Shown: positions 41,802-52,136 of the stretch, piece after piece | Position numbering within the stretch: position 1 is the stretch's first letter | How the letters are laid out: every line of letters starts with the position of its first letter | Origin: Acidimicrobiia bacterium | Lineage (GTDB): Bacteria > Actinomycetota > Acidimicrobiia > Spongiisociales > JAHEDJ01 | Assembly (NCBI GenBank): GCA_029210695.1 | Contig: JARGFH010000015.1 | Location: forward strand, 1-63,399 | Reading direction: 5' to 3' | Length of the DNA stretch: 63,399 bases | The notes under the pieces: model-generated | What the model was told of the DNA's origin: nothing | The model's database searches: none | Seen by the model: only the letters and a program-made list of their open reading frames with translations | Position numbers and translations under genes: made by a program

Positions 41802-42884
41802 GTGCCCCGATTCCGCTCTGATCTCGACCAGATCGTCCCGTACACACCGGGCAGGTCGATCGAAGAGGTGGCTGCCGAGTCGGGTATCAGCGACATCGCC
41901 AAGCTCGCTTCCAACGAATGCCCTTTTGCTCCATGTCCCGAAGTGATCGAGGCAATGGCCGTGGCCGGTGGCGGCGTCAACCGCTATCCGGACAACGATC
42001 AGCGAGCCTTGCGGGCGGCCACCGCCGAACACCTCGGCATTCCAGAGGATCACCTCTGGTTTGGTGGCGGGAGCTCCGACCTGTTGCGTTCGATCGGGCT
42101 GGCGATGGGCGGATCCGGCACATCGGCGGTGTGTGCGTCGCCTTCTTTCGTTCTCTACCGGATCGTCACCCACATCGCCGGTTCAGAACCACTCGAGGTC
42201 CCACTGACGGATACCTGGGTCCATGACCCGCAGCGACTCGTCGAAGCGGTTCGGGAGGACACCACCCTGCTGTATTTGTGAAATCCCAATAATCCGACCG
42301 GACCCCACCTGCCGGCCGAGGATGTGCGATTGATCATCGATCAAGTGCCCGATCGAGTCCTCATCGTGGTAGACGAGGCCTATCTGCACTACGCGGGCGC
42401 CACCGATTTCTCTACCGCAATTCCGCTGGCGCTCCAACGCGACAATGTGGTCGTTACGCACACATTCTCCAAGGTCTACGGATTAGCCGGGCTGCGGGTC
42501 GGATACGCGGTCGGGAGGCCTGACACGCTCCGCTCGCTGCGCAAGACCCAGGCACCGTTCCCGGTCACGGCGATCGCCCAAGCAGCCGCGGCTGAAGCTC
42601 TCAACCATCAGGACCGGGTTTCTGCCCGGGTGGCCCACAATGAGCGCGAACGGGCACGTATGATCGGGGCGTTCGAGCGGCACGGAATCGAGTTCGCCAC
42701 CAGCCAGACGAACTTCATATTTCATCGTTCGCCGAACCGGGCGTCGGAGTTCATTTCCCAAGGTGTCATCGTCCGACCGGCAGTCGACGGATGGGTACGC
42801 ACAACGGTTGGCCTGGACGGCGAGAACGACCGGTTCCTGGCCGCGCTGCATGCTCTCCAATCCGCCCGCCGAGATTTCGCCTAG
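41802..42884 (+). CDS. hisC: Histidinol-phosphate aminotransferase with in-frame UGA (possible Sec160)
   Basis: Reading through one TGA (42279-42281) gives a 360-aa fold-type I aminotransferase of normal HisC length. It transfers the amino group in histidine synthesis (imidazole acetol phosphate to histidinol phosphate). The TGA is codon 160, in the context L-L-Y-L-[UGA]-NPNNPTG. Many homologues have Cys at this exact position before (N/S)PNNPTG. PLP Lys is K224 in THTFSKVYGLAGLRVGY; VDEAY carries the PLP Asp. Before and after the stop no other lesion exists. A tRNA-Sec gene is present at 20101. Alternatives are a nonsense mutation or a base error. GTG 41802 follows TATCTT by 6 nt. Other aminotransferase specificities cannot be excluded. 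Confidence 0.85.
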
Positions 42885-42941
42885 AAACGCCCGACTCCTA
42901 ATCTGCTGGTACCCCGTCGTTTCCCGCCACTAGGAGCAATT

Positions 42942-45863
42942 GTGGAAAGAATCATCAGGCTGCTTGCCCGCGTTGTGCGCAGCTCGCCGTGGTTGATCGT
43001 GATCGGATCTTTGATCTTTACGCTCGTCCTCGGATCTTTCATCTCGCAGCAAGTGCAAACGCAGGGCAATGAGGGGTTCGCGCCCGACGCGCCCGAGTGG
43101 GCGGCCAGCCTGACGATCAGTGAGAAGTTCAGTTCGAACAGCGAAACCCCGATGCAGGTGCTGTTCGAGTCGGAGACCGGTGACGTTCTGACCGCGGATG
43201 GATTGCAGGCGTATGCCGCCGCCACTGAAGCGGTCCTGGCCAGTGAAGCCGCGCCCTACCTGTCCGAACGACCGGATGGCGCGATTCAGGGCTTCTTCAG
43301 GCCACTTCTGCAAGGGCTGGAGGCGCAGGGGATTCCCATCTCTGCGCTGGCCGATGATGCCGCCGTCAAAGGTGGGTTCGACGATTCGCTGAGCCAGCTG
43401 CCGCCCGAGTTCGCCGGCTTCTTCACCCAGCTTCTGTCTTCTGAGAACACCGATCTGGCCGTCCCGTCTTCGAGCGCCGGACTGATGGTCGTCTGGCTGA
43501 ACGTTGCCGATCTCGACGAGGCCGGCATCCAGGAGATCCAGTTCGATCTGGCGGCCAAACTGCGCGAGGCGTCGTCCGCTTCCGTCTCCGTTCAGCCGTT
43601 CAGCTTCTTCCTGTTGTTCGAGAACCAGGACGCCTTCCTGGAGGACATCGGCCGGTTGTTCGGTCAGGCAGCCGCCATCATCCTGGCGATTCTGATCTTC
43701 GTGTTCTTCCTTCGCCCTCGCGGTCGGAGGGGAATGGACGACCGGACCCGCGGCATACGCCTGGTTCCCTTGTGGATCACGACTGCGCTGGTGGGAGTCC
43801 TGGGCGCCGGGCTCTTGATCTGGCCATCGCCGGTATTGGAAAACATGGACCTGGGCGGCGAGGGCGGCTCCTTCATATTGGCGCGCCTCCTCGGCGCCGT
43901 CCTGCTCGTTGTGGCGTTCGGGCTTGGGCGTGTTCTCACGTTGGGCGAACCCTGGGCGCGTCGCACCTTGTGGGACTTTCATGTGATTCTGTTGCCGGCC
44001 GGGTTGGTCTTCTGGATTCTCTCTTCCTTGATCAGTGTTCCGATCGGTTGGGCGATCCTGGCCTTCCTTGTGTTGTTCCTGGGCGGGTTCCGGTTCGTTG
44101 AGTGGTGGACGCGTCGTGCGTGGGCCGACATGGGCCTGACGTTGCTGACGATCATGATGTCGATCGCCTGGATGCAAGGTATCGGTGTCCTGCTGGGCCC
44201 CGGGTTCCTTGGATGGATCGGCGCGTTTTCCGAGATGTTGCAGATTCTTCCGATTCTGCTCATCGGACTCGGCGTTGACTACGCCATCCACTTGAACTCC
44301 CGGTACCGGGAGGAACTCGGCTCAGATACGCCGGTCGACAAGAGCGCCGGTCGGGCGACCAGGACGGTCGGGGTTGCTTTGGTGCTGGCCACCGTGACGA
44401 CCGGTGTCGGGTTTCTCACCAACGTGACCAATCCGGTGCCGGCGCTGCGCGACTTCGGGATCCTTGCCGCGATCGGGATTACGTCCGCGTTCTGGCTGAT
44501 GCTCACGTTCTTCCCCGCGGTGCGAATGATCCTCGATAGGCGCGCGGAGAAGGCCGGCCGCCTCCCAACCAAATCCTTCGGCCAGGGCGGCGAGCGGTTG
44601 CTGCCACGCTTGATGGGTAGTGCATCGGTGTTCGCCGAGAGACTGCCAATCCCCACCTTGATCGTTGCCTTCGCCCTGGGTGGGCTGGGTGTGTACGGCA
44701 CGACCCAACTGTCTACAGAGTTCAGCTTCACCGACTTCATTCCGGAAGGCTCTGCGGTCCTGGAAACCGTCGATGCCCTCAACGAGCAATTCGCCGGTGG
44801 GTTCGGCGAATCGACGCAGGTCTTGATCGAGGGTGACGTTGCGACGCCGGCGGTTCACAACGCATCGGTCTCGGCATGGCAGAACATGGCCGACACCGAG
44901 AACGTGCTCAACTTCGGTGGGCAGGCGGCGGCCAATTTCCCGGCCACGATCCTCGGACAACTCGTCACACCGCCGGAGTCCGGGGGGAGTGAGCTATTCA
45001 ACGAGGAGTTCTCACAATATGCCTTCAGTTCAGGCCTCCAACCGGACTTGACGGTCGCCGCCGAGGCCGACGTAGCAGCTCTCTACGAGCGGGCTGCCGA
45101 ACTCGCACCGGATCAGATGGCCGCAGTTCTGGCTCGCAGCGACGACGGAACCTACGGCTATGTGGACATGTCGGTGTCCACGCAGGCCGGCGAGGCAGGC
45201 GTCCAACAACTCTCCGCGGATCTGGCTACCGACCTGGCGCCGGTCTCTGCGCTCGACGGGGTGACTGCGGTGGCGACGAATGAGAACATCATCTCGCAGG
45301 TAGTGGTGACCTCGCTGTCGGAGTCGCAGCTCAGGTCGCTGCTGATCACCCTGGCGGCGGCAGCCTTTTTGCTCGTTCTCAACTTCCTCATCGAGGCTCG
45401 CCGACCGTTCCTGGGCATCATCACGATCTTGCCGGTTGCCCTGGTTGTTCTCTGGACGTTCGGGATGATGGCCTTGACCGGAATCCCGTTCGGGCCGGTG
45501 ACTGCCACGATTTCCGCGCTGGCGATTGGCATCGGTGTGCCGTACACGATTCACATCACGCATCGGTATCAGGAAGACCGACAACGCTACGACAACCCGG
45601 AAGAGGCGATTCACTCGACGACGCGCCATACCGGCGGCGCTCTGGCCGGATCGGCGTTCACGACGGTGGCCGGCTTCGGCATTCTGGTCACGTCATCGCT
45701 CGTGCCCTTCCAGCAGTTCGGGGCGGTGACTGTCTACGCGATCAGCTTCGCGCTCATTGCCGCGGTCTTGGTTCTGCCGTCCATGCTGGTGCTCTGGGAC
45801 CGCTGGCACCGCGGGCGCGGTGAGCCGATCGTCGAGCACCGCCAGGTAGTCGGGGTCGAGTAG
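42942..45863 (+). CDS. MMPL/RND-superfamily transporter
   Basis: The 973-aa protein has the RND plan: one N-terminal helix, a large extracytoplasmic domain (about 40-225), a block of six helices with GVDYAIHLNSRYREEL, a second soluble domain (about 585-790), and a final helix block with AIGIGVPYTIHITHRYQED. Such pumps move lipids or hydrophobic compounds using the proton gradient (MmpL, HpnN, YdfJ types). The cargo is unknown. GTG 42942 has AGGAG at a good distance. No accessory gene is linked. Confidence 0.9.
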   Translation: MERIIRLLARVVRSSPWLIVIGSLIFTLVLGSFISQQVQTQGNEGFAPDAPEWAASLTISEKFSSNSETPMQVLFESETGDVLTADGLQAYAAATEAVLASEAAPYLSERPDGAIQGFFRPLLQGLEAQGIPISALADDAAVKGGFDDSLSQLPPEFAGFFTQLLSSENTDLAVPSSSAGLMVVWLNVADLDEAGIQEIQFDLAAKLREASSASVSVQPFSFFLLFENQDAFLEDIGRLFGQAAAIILAILIFVFFLRPRGRRGMDDRTRGIRLVPLWITTALVGVLGAGLLIWPSPVLENMDLGGEGGSFILARLLGAVLLVVAFGLGRVLTLGEPWARRTLWDFHVILLPAGLVFWILSSLISVPIGWAILAFLVLFLGGFRFVEWWTRRAWADMGLTLLTIMMSIAWMQGIGVLLGPGFLGWIGAFSEMLQILPILLIGLGVDYAIHLNSRYREELGSDTPVDKSAGRATRTVGVALVLATVTTGVGFLTNVTNPVPALRDFGILAAIGITSAFWLMLTFFPAVRMILDRRAEKAGRLPTKSFGQGGERLLPRLMGSASVFAERLPIPTLIVAFALGGLGVYGTTQLSTEFSFTDFIPEGSAVLETVDALNEQFAGGFGESTQVLIEGDVATPAVHNASVSAWQNMADTENVLNFGGQAAANFPATILGQLVTPPESGGSELFNEEFSQYAFSSGLQPDLTVAAEADVAALYERAAELAPDQMAAVLARSDDGTYGYVDMSVSTQAGEAGVQQLSADLATDLAPVSALDGVTAVATNENIISQVVVTSLSESQLRSLLITLAAAAFLLVLNFLIEARRPFLGIITILPVALVVLWTFGMMALTGIPFGPVTATISALAIGIGVPYTIHITHRYQEDRQRYDNPEEAIHSTTRHTGGALAGSAFTTVAGFGILVTSSLVPFQQFGAVTVYAISFALIAAVLVLPSMLVLWDRWHRGRGEPIVEHRQVVGVE

Positions 45864-45905
45864 CCGTCGCTCGCCGTCTTCGGCCAGATGTGAATCCTCA
45901 GAGTA

Positions 45906-46013
45906 TTCTCCGCAATGCTATGCATCGTGGTGATCCACTGTATTGCTGAGAAAAGTCATCCCTGTTTCTCCGCAATGCTATGGACCGTGGCGATTCACTG
46001 TATTGCTGAGAAA
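45906..46013. repeat. Paired 60-bp palindromic element, locus C
   Basis: Two palindromes (45906-45952 and 45965-46013) at a 60-bp period have arms TTCTC/GAGAA and GCAAT/ATTGC. They begin 43 bp after the MMPL stop codon. This copy is more diverged in the inner stem than loci A and B. Confidence 0.88.
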
Positions 46014-46104
46014 GCTGTGGTCTCTCTGTTTGGCGATGTTTTGGGTCTTTCAGGCATCGTGGGCAAGACACAGGAGGCCACTCCGATGAGAGCGAGGAAC
46101 CACT

Positions 46105-46284
46105 ATGCCGCGTCTGAGCGCCCCCACCCGGAATACCTTCTCGATCGCCATCGTTGCGATCGTCATCGGCATCCTCCTCTGGATGGATGTGCTCGATCTC
46201 GGTGTCGACCCCGAGATCGCATACTGGACGACGGCCGGCGGAGCAGTCCTGCTGTTGATCGGCAACCTCTTCAACAAGCTCTAG
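46105..46284 (+). CDS. Small two-helix membrane protein (59 aa)
   Basis: ATG 46105, with GAGGAA upstream, opens a 59-codon ORF with two hydrophobic segments: FSIAIVAIVIGILLWMDVL and YWTTAGGAVLLLIGNLF. They are joined by an acidic turn (GVDPEIA). I recognise no family. The coherent membrane pattern and the correct ribosome site support a real gene. It precedes the TAG-interrupted lipoprotein gene by 35 bp and may be co-transcribed with it. Confidence 0.6.
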   Translation: MPRLSAPTRNTFSIAIVAIVIGILLWMDVLDLGVDPEIAYWTTAGGAVLLLIGNLFNKL

Positions 46285-46319
46285 TGGGCCTGTGATGGAC
46301 GGAGCCTCAGGCCGCGCTG

Positions 46320-49226
46320 ATGCGTGACCTCGCCGGGAGGGCCACTGGTAATCGGAGACTGGGGCGTCGATCGAAGTCGTCGGTCGCCGTCGGAATGTCG
46401 GTCATCTTGCTGGCGGCGTGTACATCGAATGGCGAGGCGGTCCGGGACCAGCCGTCGCTACCGCCCTCCGACTCTTCGCCATTGGCTCCCGCGCCGCAGC
46501 AGCAGCCTGTCTCCGATGATCTCGGCGAATCGAGCACCGCAGGTGGCGCCACAGTGGTACTGGTGGAGTCTGAGGAGGCAATCATCGAACCGGGCACCGT
46601 CGCATCGTTCTCAACCCGCAGTCGCCTGACCGGAGTCCTTCGCCTCGTAGCTCCCGCCGGTAGCGAGCTGATCGGACCATTCGTCGACGGTCGAGCCGAG
46701 ATTCCCGTCCCGGATGATTCTCCTGAAGGGGAGTACCTCGTCATTATGGAGGGAGAGGACGGGGCCCTCGGAGTGGGAACGTTCCTGGTGGCGGCCGGCC
46801 CTACAGTCTGGCTCCGATCGGATCGGCGGTCGGTCGGTCCGGCCGATGAGGTAGTGGCGCGACTGGACGCCCATCGAGTGAATGATGATGCGCTGGCCCT
46901 GTTCGGGTGGGGCGATCTTGATCTGGCCTCGTATGTCGAAGGCGACGGGGGCGAGGAGGGCGAACCGCTCGGTTTTCTCGTCCCGGATGGCGACGGTTTC
47001 CTGCAGCCCGGATACGATCCCGTTCCGCTCCAGGGCCTGGCCGGTCGGTCGCTGCTGATGTCCGGCATGCAGGTCGCCGGTCTCCAGGCACTCGTCATCG
47101 ATCCCGAACGCGAAGAAGCGCTCTACTCGAATTTCCTTCCTCGGGCGGGCTGCGCTGAAACCTCCCGGCTCTCCGGAACGATCGGAGGCCCGGGTGCACT
47201 GCGGGTCCTGTCCACCGGTGATGGCCTACGAAGCGCCGGCCTGATCACCGGAGATGGAACATTCTCAATCGACGCTCCGCATGGTCGGTTGGCCGCCTTT
47301 GGCGCCAGGGATGACGGCCAACAGATTGAGCCCCTCATGTTCGACATCCCATGTGGAGCGGCGGCGGTAGTCGATCTGGAGCATGGCGACTTCGAGGTCA
47401 CCGCCCTCGAAGCGCAGGCCCCGGATGTTGCCGAGTTCCCTGGGGATAGTGGAACCCTCACCTTCACCGGAGACATCGAAACGGAGTTCCTCGTTGAGCC
47501 GTTCTGCGACTACCGCGGGTCCGAAATCAAGATCGCATTCGCCACCTATGACCCGGACGTACCGGCCGTGTTGCTGTTCGTCGACGGTGGGGACACCCCC
47601 GATTCGTACGATGGTCGGCTGGAGATCAGGGACTGGTCGCAGGGCGGTGCGCAGTCCGGCGGTCTTGCAGAAATCGGAGTCTCGTACAGCCCGGGGGCAC
47701 TCCTCGCCGAGGGTACGTTCGAGCTCGATGCCCGCTATTCCGGTGCCGCCGGGGACGGTGCGGTGACCGGCAACTTCACGTGCACCGTTCTCGGCCTCAC
47801 AACACCGGCGATGTCCGATCAAACGGTCGGGCCAACCGAAGTCACATTTGATCCCCTGGCTGTGGCGCCCGTCTCTCTGTTTGATGCGCGGGGTCCCGAT
47901 CCCGCGGTGGCGTCTCCCGCCTGTCGCAATCTGGTCATCGACGACGGTGGAGATCATGCAGCGGGAACTCTGCTCGCAGCCACTTTGCGACAGGAGCTTC
48001 CAAGGGCTGCGGTGGCGACGAGATCAGAGCTCGATTGGCTGCTGAGCGCTACCGCCGGTGGCTACCTCGGCCCGGGACGTGCTTCCGAGGTGGCGGTCGC
48101 GGTGGCGGGGGCTTTCCCGGATCTCGCCATAGTCGCGAACGACGATGGCGAGACGATCAGTCTCCATATCAAACCGATGAGCCAAGAACCCCGTCCGGTC
48201 ATGTTCGCCGACGCGGCTCTCGGGGGCGAGGTCGGGGCCTCCGGCCCGCCCCGCGACAGCTCCGGCCCGTGGACGGTGACAGAACCACTGCAGGGCGTGT
48301 CTCGGGCACTGGCCGACGGTGTGCTGTGCGTCGACCTCGATGACATCTAGGCCATCCCCGGCGAAGCCACCCAGATGGTGGTCATGGTCACCGATCTGGC
48401 CGGCGAACCGGTCGACGGCGTCACGGTTCGGATCGGTGAGTTTGAGCTGGGGACGGTCGATCCATCGGTCGGGACCACGTCCGGAGGGACGGTACAAGCG
48501 ACACTCTTGACGACGGACAGCGGTTCGGGATCCGTCGGCGTTGAAGCCGGCGGCGAGAGATGGGGGTCGACGATGGCCTTTGCCCTTCTCCAGTCCGCCT
48601 CCTCCTACTCCCTCGAAGGCCAGTACCGGGTCGTGCTCAACCCCGATGACGATGGTCCAATAGCTCCCGGCCCGCTGAGCGTGACTCTTGGTGCCCGCTC
48701 CTGTTTCGGCATGTCGGGAGCGTGGCGCGGGGTCATCTACATCGAGGCGGGCCCCTATTTGAGCCTGATTCAGGCGGCCGGGGCTGTGACTACGGGCCTT
48801 GGTATGAGCCTCCAGGACCCCGCCGTTGCAGCCATCTCGGTACTTGGAGCCCTCACTAGCCCATCGGAGTTGATCGAGGGGACGCCAAGCATCGCCGGGA
48901 TACCTGTGGAGTTCATCGAATCTGCGTTCGGTCCGATGCAGGGCATCGATCCTGCGAGCGCCATTCCGGTGCCCGTTACGTTATATCTTCCGCCGGCTGG
49001 CGGCCCTGTTCAACTCGAGATTGGGGGTTTGATCGGCAGCGACTTCGCCGGCAAGTACGACGGCCGCAGGAGCCTGGTGCAGTTGAGTGCGAACGGGATT
49101 CATCTGCTTACCGCCCGGATCCGACCGGAGGAGTCCTGCGACCCGTTCGAGCTGGATCAAAGCTACAACGAGTTCCTGGACGTGTTCGAGAAGTGGATTG
49201 ACGAGTTGTCTGCAGATGTTCCGTGA
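46320..49226 (+). pseudogene. Large lipoprotein gene interrupted by an in-frame TAG
   Basis: Starting at ATG 46320, a signal peptide with lipobox LLAAC (Cys34) leads into a beta-rich secreted protein. The frame stops at TAG 48348-48350 (codon 677) but continues open and in frame to 49226. Read through, the product is 968 aa. Right after the TAG comes a bacterial Ig-like strand pattern, IPGEATQMVVMVTDLAGEPV and GVTVRIGEFEL, which starts within four residues of the stop. This indicates one polypeptide that has been cut. The second half alone (for example from ATG 48375) would lack a signal peptide. It is either a pseudogene, a truncated 676-aa lipoprotein, or a base error (CAG or GAG to TAG). 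Confidence 0.75.
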
Positions 49227-49325
49227 CGGGTTTGGAAGGCTTCCTCGCGGCCCGGCCCATCCGTCTGTAACTGGGCTCCCTGGGAGTGGTATGCCGCGGG
49301 GCTAGCCGACTGATAGCCTCGCGAC

Positions 49326-50840
49326 ATGCACGTGACGATCGACGGCGGACCTCTTTCGATTGACGAAGTGGTGGCGGTTGCGCAAGGCCGCGCCGAGGCA
49401 GTCCTCCATCACGAGGTCCGGGCCCGAATGCTTCCTGCCCGCGACGTCGTTGAGAAGGCAGTGGCCGAGGATCGGACGCTGTACGGAGTCACGACCGGCT
49501 TTGGTGCTCTCGCCTCCAAGCGGATAGACCCGGCCGAAGCCGAGGATCTCCAGGTTCGGCTGCTTCGCTCGCACGCCGCCGGTGTCGGCGATCCACTTCC
49601 CGATGAGCTCGTTCGATCCATGTTGCTCCTGCGGGCCAGGACGCTGGCCCAGGGCCACTCTGGTGTGCGCCCTGTCATCGTCGAGCGCTACATCGAGTTC
49701 CTGAGGGAAGGCCTGTTGCCGGTTGTGCCATCTCAAGGATCGGTGGGAGCGTCCGGTGACCTCGCTCCGTTCGCTCACCTGGCCCTCCCGATCATCGGCG
49801 AGGGCTACCTCAAAGATGGCGATCAGATCGAGCCGGCCGCTCGCGTGCTGGCGAGACACGGCTTGGCGCCGATCCGGCTCCGCGCCAAGGAGGGCCTCAG
49901 CCTTCTGAACGGCACCGAGGGCATGCTGTCGTTGGGTGTGCTGGGCCTCCATCGAGCCCGTCTCCTGGCACTCGCCGCCGATCTGGGAGCGGCGCTCTCC
50001 ATCGAGGCATTGAAGGGGAGCTCCCGTCCGTTCCGGCCCGAGGTCCATGCCCTGCGCCCGCACCCGGGCCAGATCGCCTCGGCGGCACGGATTGCGGGGC
50101 TGCTGGAGGGATCCGGCATCGGGCGGAGCCATCAGGACGATTTCGTGCATGCTGTGCAGGATGCCTACAGCCTTCGTTGTGCGCCGCAGGTGCACGGGGC
50201 GGTGTGGGACACCCTCGACCACGCCGGGGAAGTGTTCGGTCGCGAGTTGGGCGCGGTCGTCGACAATCCGATTGTGTTTCCCGAGACGGGCGAGTTGATC
50301 TCAGCGGGGAACTTCCACGGCCAGCCGCTGGCGTTTGCTCTCGACTTCCTCACGATTGCAGTGACGGAACTCGCCAACATCTCAGAACGGCGCACCGACC
50401 GGATGCTCGATCCCGAGCGTTCGTCCGGTCTACCGGCGTTCCTCTCGCCCCGACCCGGCCTCAACTCGGGGTACATGCTGCTCCAGTACACCGCCGCCGC
50501 CCTCGTGGCAGAGAGCCGCGTGCTGAGCCATCCCGCCTCGGTAGAGTCCATTCCCACCTCCGGCAGTCAGGAAGATCACGTGTCGATGGGCTGGGGTGCC
50601 GGTCGCAAGCTCTGGCAGGTGCTCGACAACATCAGCCGGGTCCTGGCGGTTGAGATCCTCTGCGCGGTGCAGGGCATCGAGTATCGCCGGCCACTCGAAC
50701 CGTCCGCCCGGGTGGCGGTCGTCGTCCGGAAGGTCCGTGAGGTAGTTCCAACCCTCGAGGATGATCGGGTGCTGTCGGATGAGATCGAGGCGGTTGCAGC
50801 CATGATCGAGCGCGGCGACCTCACCCGCAATCTTGCGTGA
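49326..50840 (+). CDS. hutH: Histidine ammonia-lyase
   Basis: The 504-aa enzyme deaminates histidine to urocanate, the first step of histidine use. The MIO cofactor tripeptide Ala142-Ser143-Gly144 lies in GSVGASGDLAP. Tyr53 is in TLYGVTTGFG, and NFHGQPLAFALDF and STSGSQEDHVSM-like SIPTSGSQEDHVSMGWGA are present. ATG 49326 follows TAGCCT (49314-49319) by 6 nt, leaderless style. The last two codons and stop (CTT GCG TGA) lie within the left inverted repeat of the IS30 element, so the natural C-terminus may have been replaced. The rest of the pathway (hutU, hutI) follows beyond the insertion. Confidence 0.95.
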   Translation: MHVTIDGGPLSIDEVVAVAQGRAEAVLHHEVRARMLPARDVVEKAVAEDRTLYGVTTGFGALASKRIDPAEAEDLQVRLLRSHAAGVGDPLPDELVRSMLLLRARTLAQGHSGVRPVIVERYIEFLREGLLPVVPSQGSVGASGDLAPFAHLALPIIGEGYLKDGDQIEPAARVLARHGLAPIRLRAKEGLSLLNGTEGMLSLGVLGLHRARLLALAADLGAALSIEALKGSSRPFRPEVHALRPHPGQIASAARIAGLLEGSGIGRSHQDDFVHAVQDAYSLRCAPQVHGAVWDTLDHAGEVFGRELGAVVDNPIVFPETGELISAGNFHGQPLAFALDFLTIAVTELANISERRTDRMLDPERSSGLPAFLSPRPGLNSGYMLLQYTAAALVAESRVLSHPASVESIPTSGSQEDHVSMGWGAGRKLWQVLDNISRVLAVEILCAVQGIEYRRPLEPSARVAVVVRKVREVVPTLEDDRVLSDEIEAVAAMIERGDLTRNLA

Positions 50841-52083
50841 CAATCGGGCTTGAGTTCAGGTGGTGAGCGCGACGGGGTGTCCTCATGGAGGTGAGGTATG
50901 GTCCGTCCGAAGACTCCTTGGCGTGTGGCGCGTGTTGCGCTGCTGGCGGTTGCCCGGGGGGCGACCATTGGGGATGCTGCTGTGGTGGCGGGGATCAGTC
51001 CACGCACGGTGGACAGTCTGGTCGATGAACATGGCCGGATGTGTTTTCGTGATAGAACCCGCGGGTTTGACGCGTTGACCCTCGCTGATCGTGAAGAGAT
51101 CCGTGTCGGGATCGATCGCAGAGAGTCCAACGAACAGATCGGGAAGCGAATCGGGCGACACCGTTCAACGGTGTGGCACGAGATCAAGGTCAACGGGGGC
51201 CGTGACGTGTATCGGGCGTTCGCCGCCGAAGAGCGTGTCTGTGATGCGGCGTTGCGTCCCCGCCAAGGCTGGACCGAGACCCGTCCCGAGCTGTGGGAAG
51301 AAATCAAAGACCGGCTGCGCGACTATTGGTCGCCGCAGCAGATCGCTGCGACGCTTCGCAAAGATCACCCCGACGATGAACAATGGTGGGTGTCGCACGA
51401 GTCGATCTATCACGCCATCTACGTCCAGGCCAAGGGCGAGCTGCGTAAGGAACTGGCTGCCTGCCTGCGTTCTGGCCGGTCGAAGCGGCAGCCGCAGAGC
51501 CGGATCAACACCGGGCAGGGCAGGATCAAAGACATGGTCAACATCTCGCAACGCCCTCCAGAGGCCGACGACCGTGCGGTTCCGGGCCATTGGGAAGGCG
51601 ACCTGATCATCGGTGAGGCCGGCAGGTCCCAGGTCGGCACCGTCGTCGAACGCTCCACCCGTTACGGGCAGCTCATCAAACTCGCCGACCGCACCGCACC
51701 ACACGTCGCCGACAGGCTCGTCGACATCATGGGGCGGCTCCCTGACCGGCTCGCCCGTTCACTGGCCTGGGACCAAGGCGGCGAACTCGCCCACCATGCG
51801 TCGTTCACCGTCGCGACCGATATCGACGTCTACTTCTGCGATCCCCACTCGCCATGGCAAAGAGGCAGCAACGAGAACTGGAACGGCCTCGTCCGCCAGT
51901 GGCTCCCCAAAGGCACCGACCTCTCCGTCTACACCCAAAACGAACTCGACGAGATCTCAAGACTGTTGAACACACGACCCAGAAAAACGCTCGGATGGGA
52001 CACCCCAGCCGAGCGATTCAACCAACTCGTCGCGCAGACCATTTGAAACCGCCGGGCGCACGGCGCGCCAAACTCACGCAAGA
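50831..52083 (+). mobile_element. IS30-family insertion sequence
   Basis: The 10-bp inverted repeat TCTTGCGTGA (50831-50840) and its complement TCACGCAAGA (52074-52083) bracket an intact IS30-type transposase. The element is about 1253 bp. No clear target duplication is visible (CAA on the left, ACG on the right), so the exact ends are provisional. It sits between hutH and ilvE. It may have insulated or re-promoted the downstream hut genes. Confidence 0.7.
50898..52046 (+). CDS. IS30-family transposase
   Basis: The 382-aa DDE transposase has an N-terminal HTH region ([21 protein letters not shown]) and a C-terminal catalytic core. The catalytic residues can be read as D in [11 protein letters not shown] in [12 protein letters not shown], and E in [16 protein letters not shown] with the typical IS30 spacing. 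It ends [18 protein letters not shown], a family hallmark. There is no frameshift or stop, so the element could still be active. ATG 50898 has GAGGTGAGG upstream. Confidence 0.95.
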   Translation: MVRPKTPWRVARVALLAVARGATIGDAAVVAGISPRTVDSLVDEHGRMCFRDRTRGFDALTLADREEIRVGIDRRESNEQIGKRIGRHRSTVWHEIKVNGGRDVYRAFAAEERVCDAALRPRQGWTETRPELWEEIKDRLRDYWSPQQIAATLRKDHPDDEQWWVSHESIYHAIYVQAKGELRKELAACLRSGRSKRQPQSRINTGQGRIKDMVNISQRPPEADDRAVPGHWEGDLIIGEAGRSQVGTVVERSTRYGQLIKLADRTAPHVADRLVDIMGRLPDRLARSLAWDQGGELAHHASFTVATDIDVYFCDPHSPWQRGSNENWNGLVRQWLPKGTDLSVYTQNELDEISRLLNTRPRKTLGWDTPAERFNQLVAQTI

Positions 52084-52136
52084 ACGGTGCTGGAGTGTTC
52101 GCTAGAGTGCCGGAGCCGATTCCGAAGGGAGGCACT

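Noticed and set aside
42282-42340. A confident SECIS element after the hisC TGA
   Set aside because: Only a 4-bp CCGG/CCGG stem with a mismatch-rich extension and a loop lacking G at its first positions was found. This does not meet the usual bacterial SECIS pattern, so no SECIS feature is claimed.
42324-42884. Second half of hisC as an independent gene
   Set aside because: It would begin after the NPNNPTG motif and lack the large-domain N-terminus. The frame is continuous with the first half apart from one TGA, so a single gene is more likely.
42930-44291. A 453-codon minus-strand frame opposite the MMPL transporter
   Set aside because: It reads as Gln/Arg/Asp-rich, non-conserved sequence. 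The plus strand encodes a full RND protein with correct topology.
25515-46013. Palindrome doublets or heptad arrays as CRISPR repeats
   Set aside because: Copies come in twos, are palindromic over their full length and have no unique spacers of constant size. Heptads have no spacers at all. No cas genes are near.
50831-52083. Insertion as part of a larger composite transposon or island
   Set aside because: Flanking genes are the same histidine-use operon on both sides and no second IS copy, integrase or resistance gene is present.
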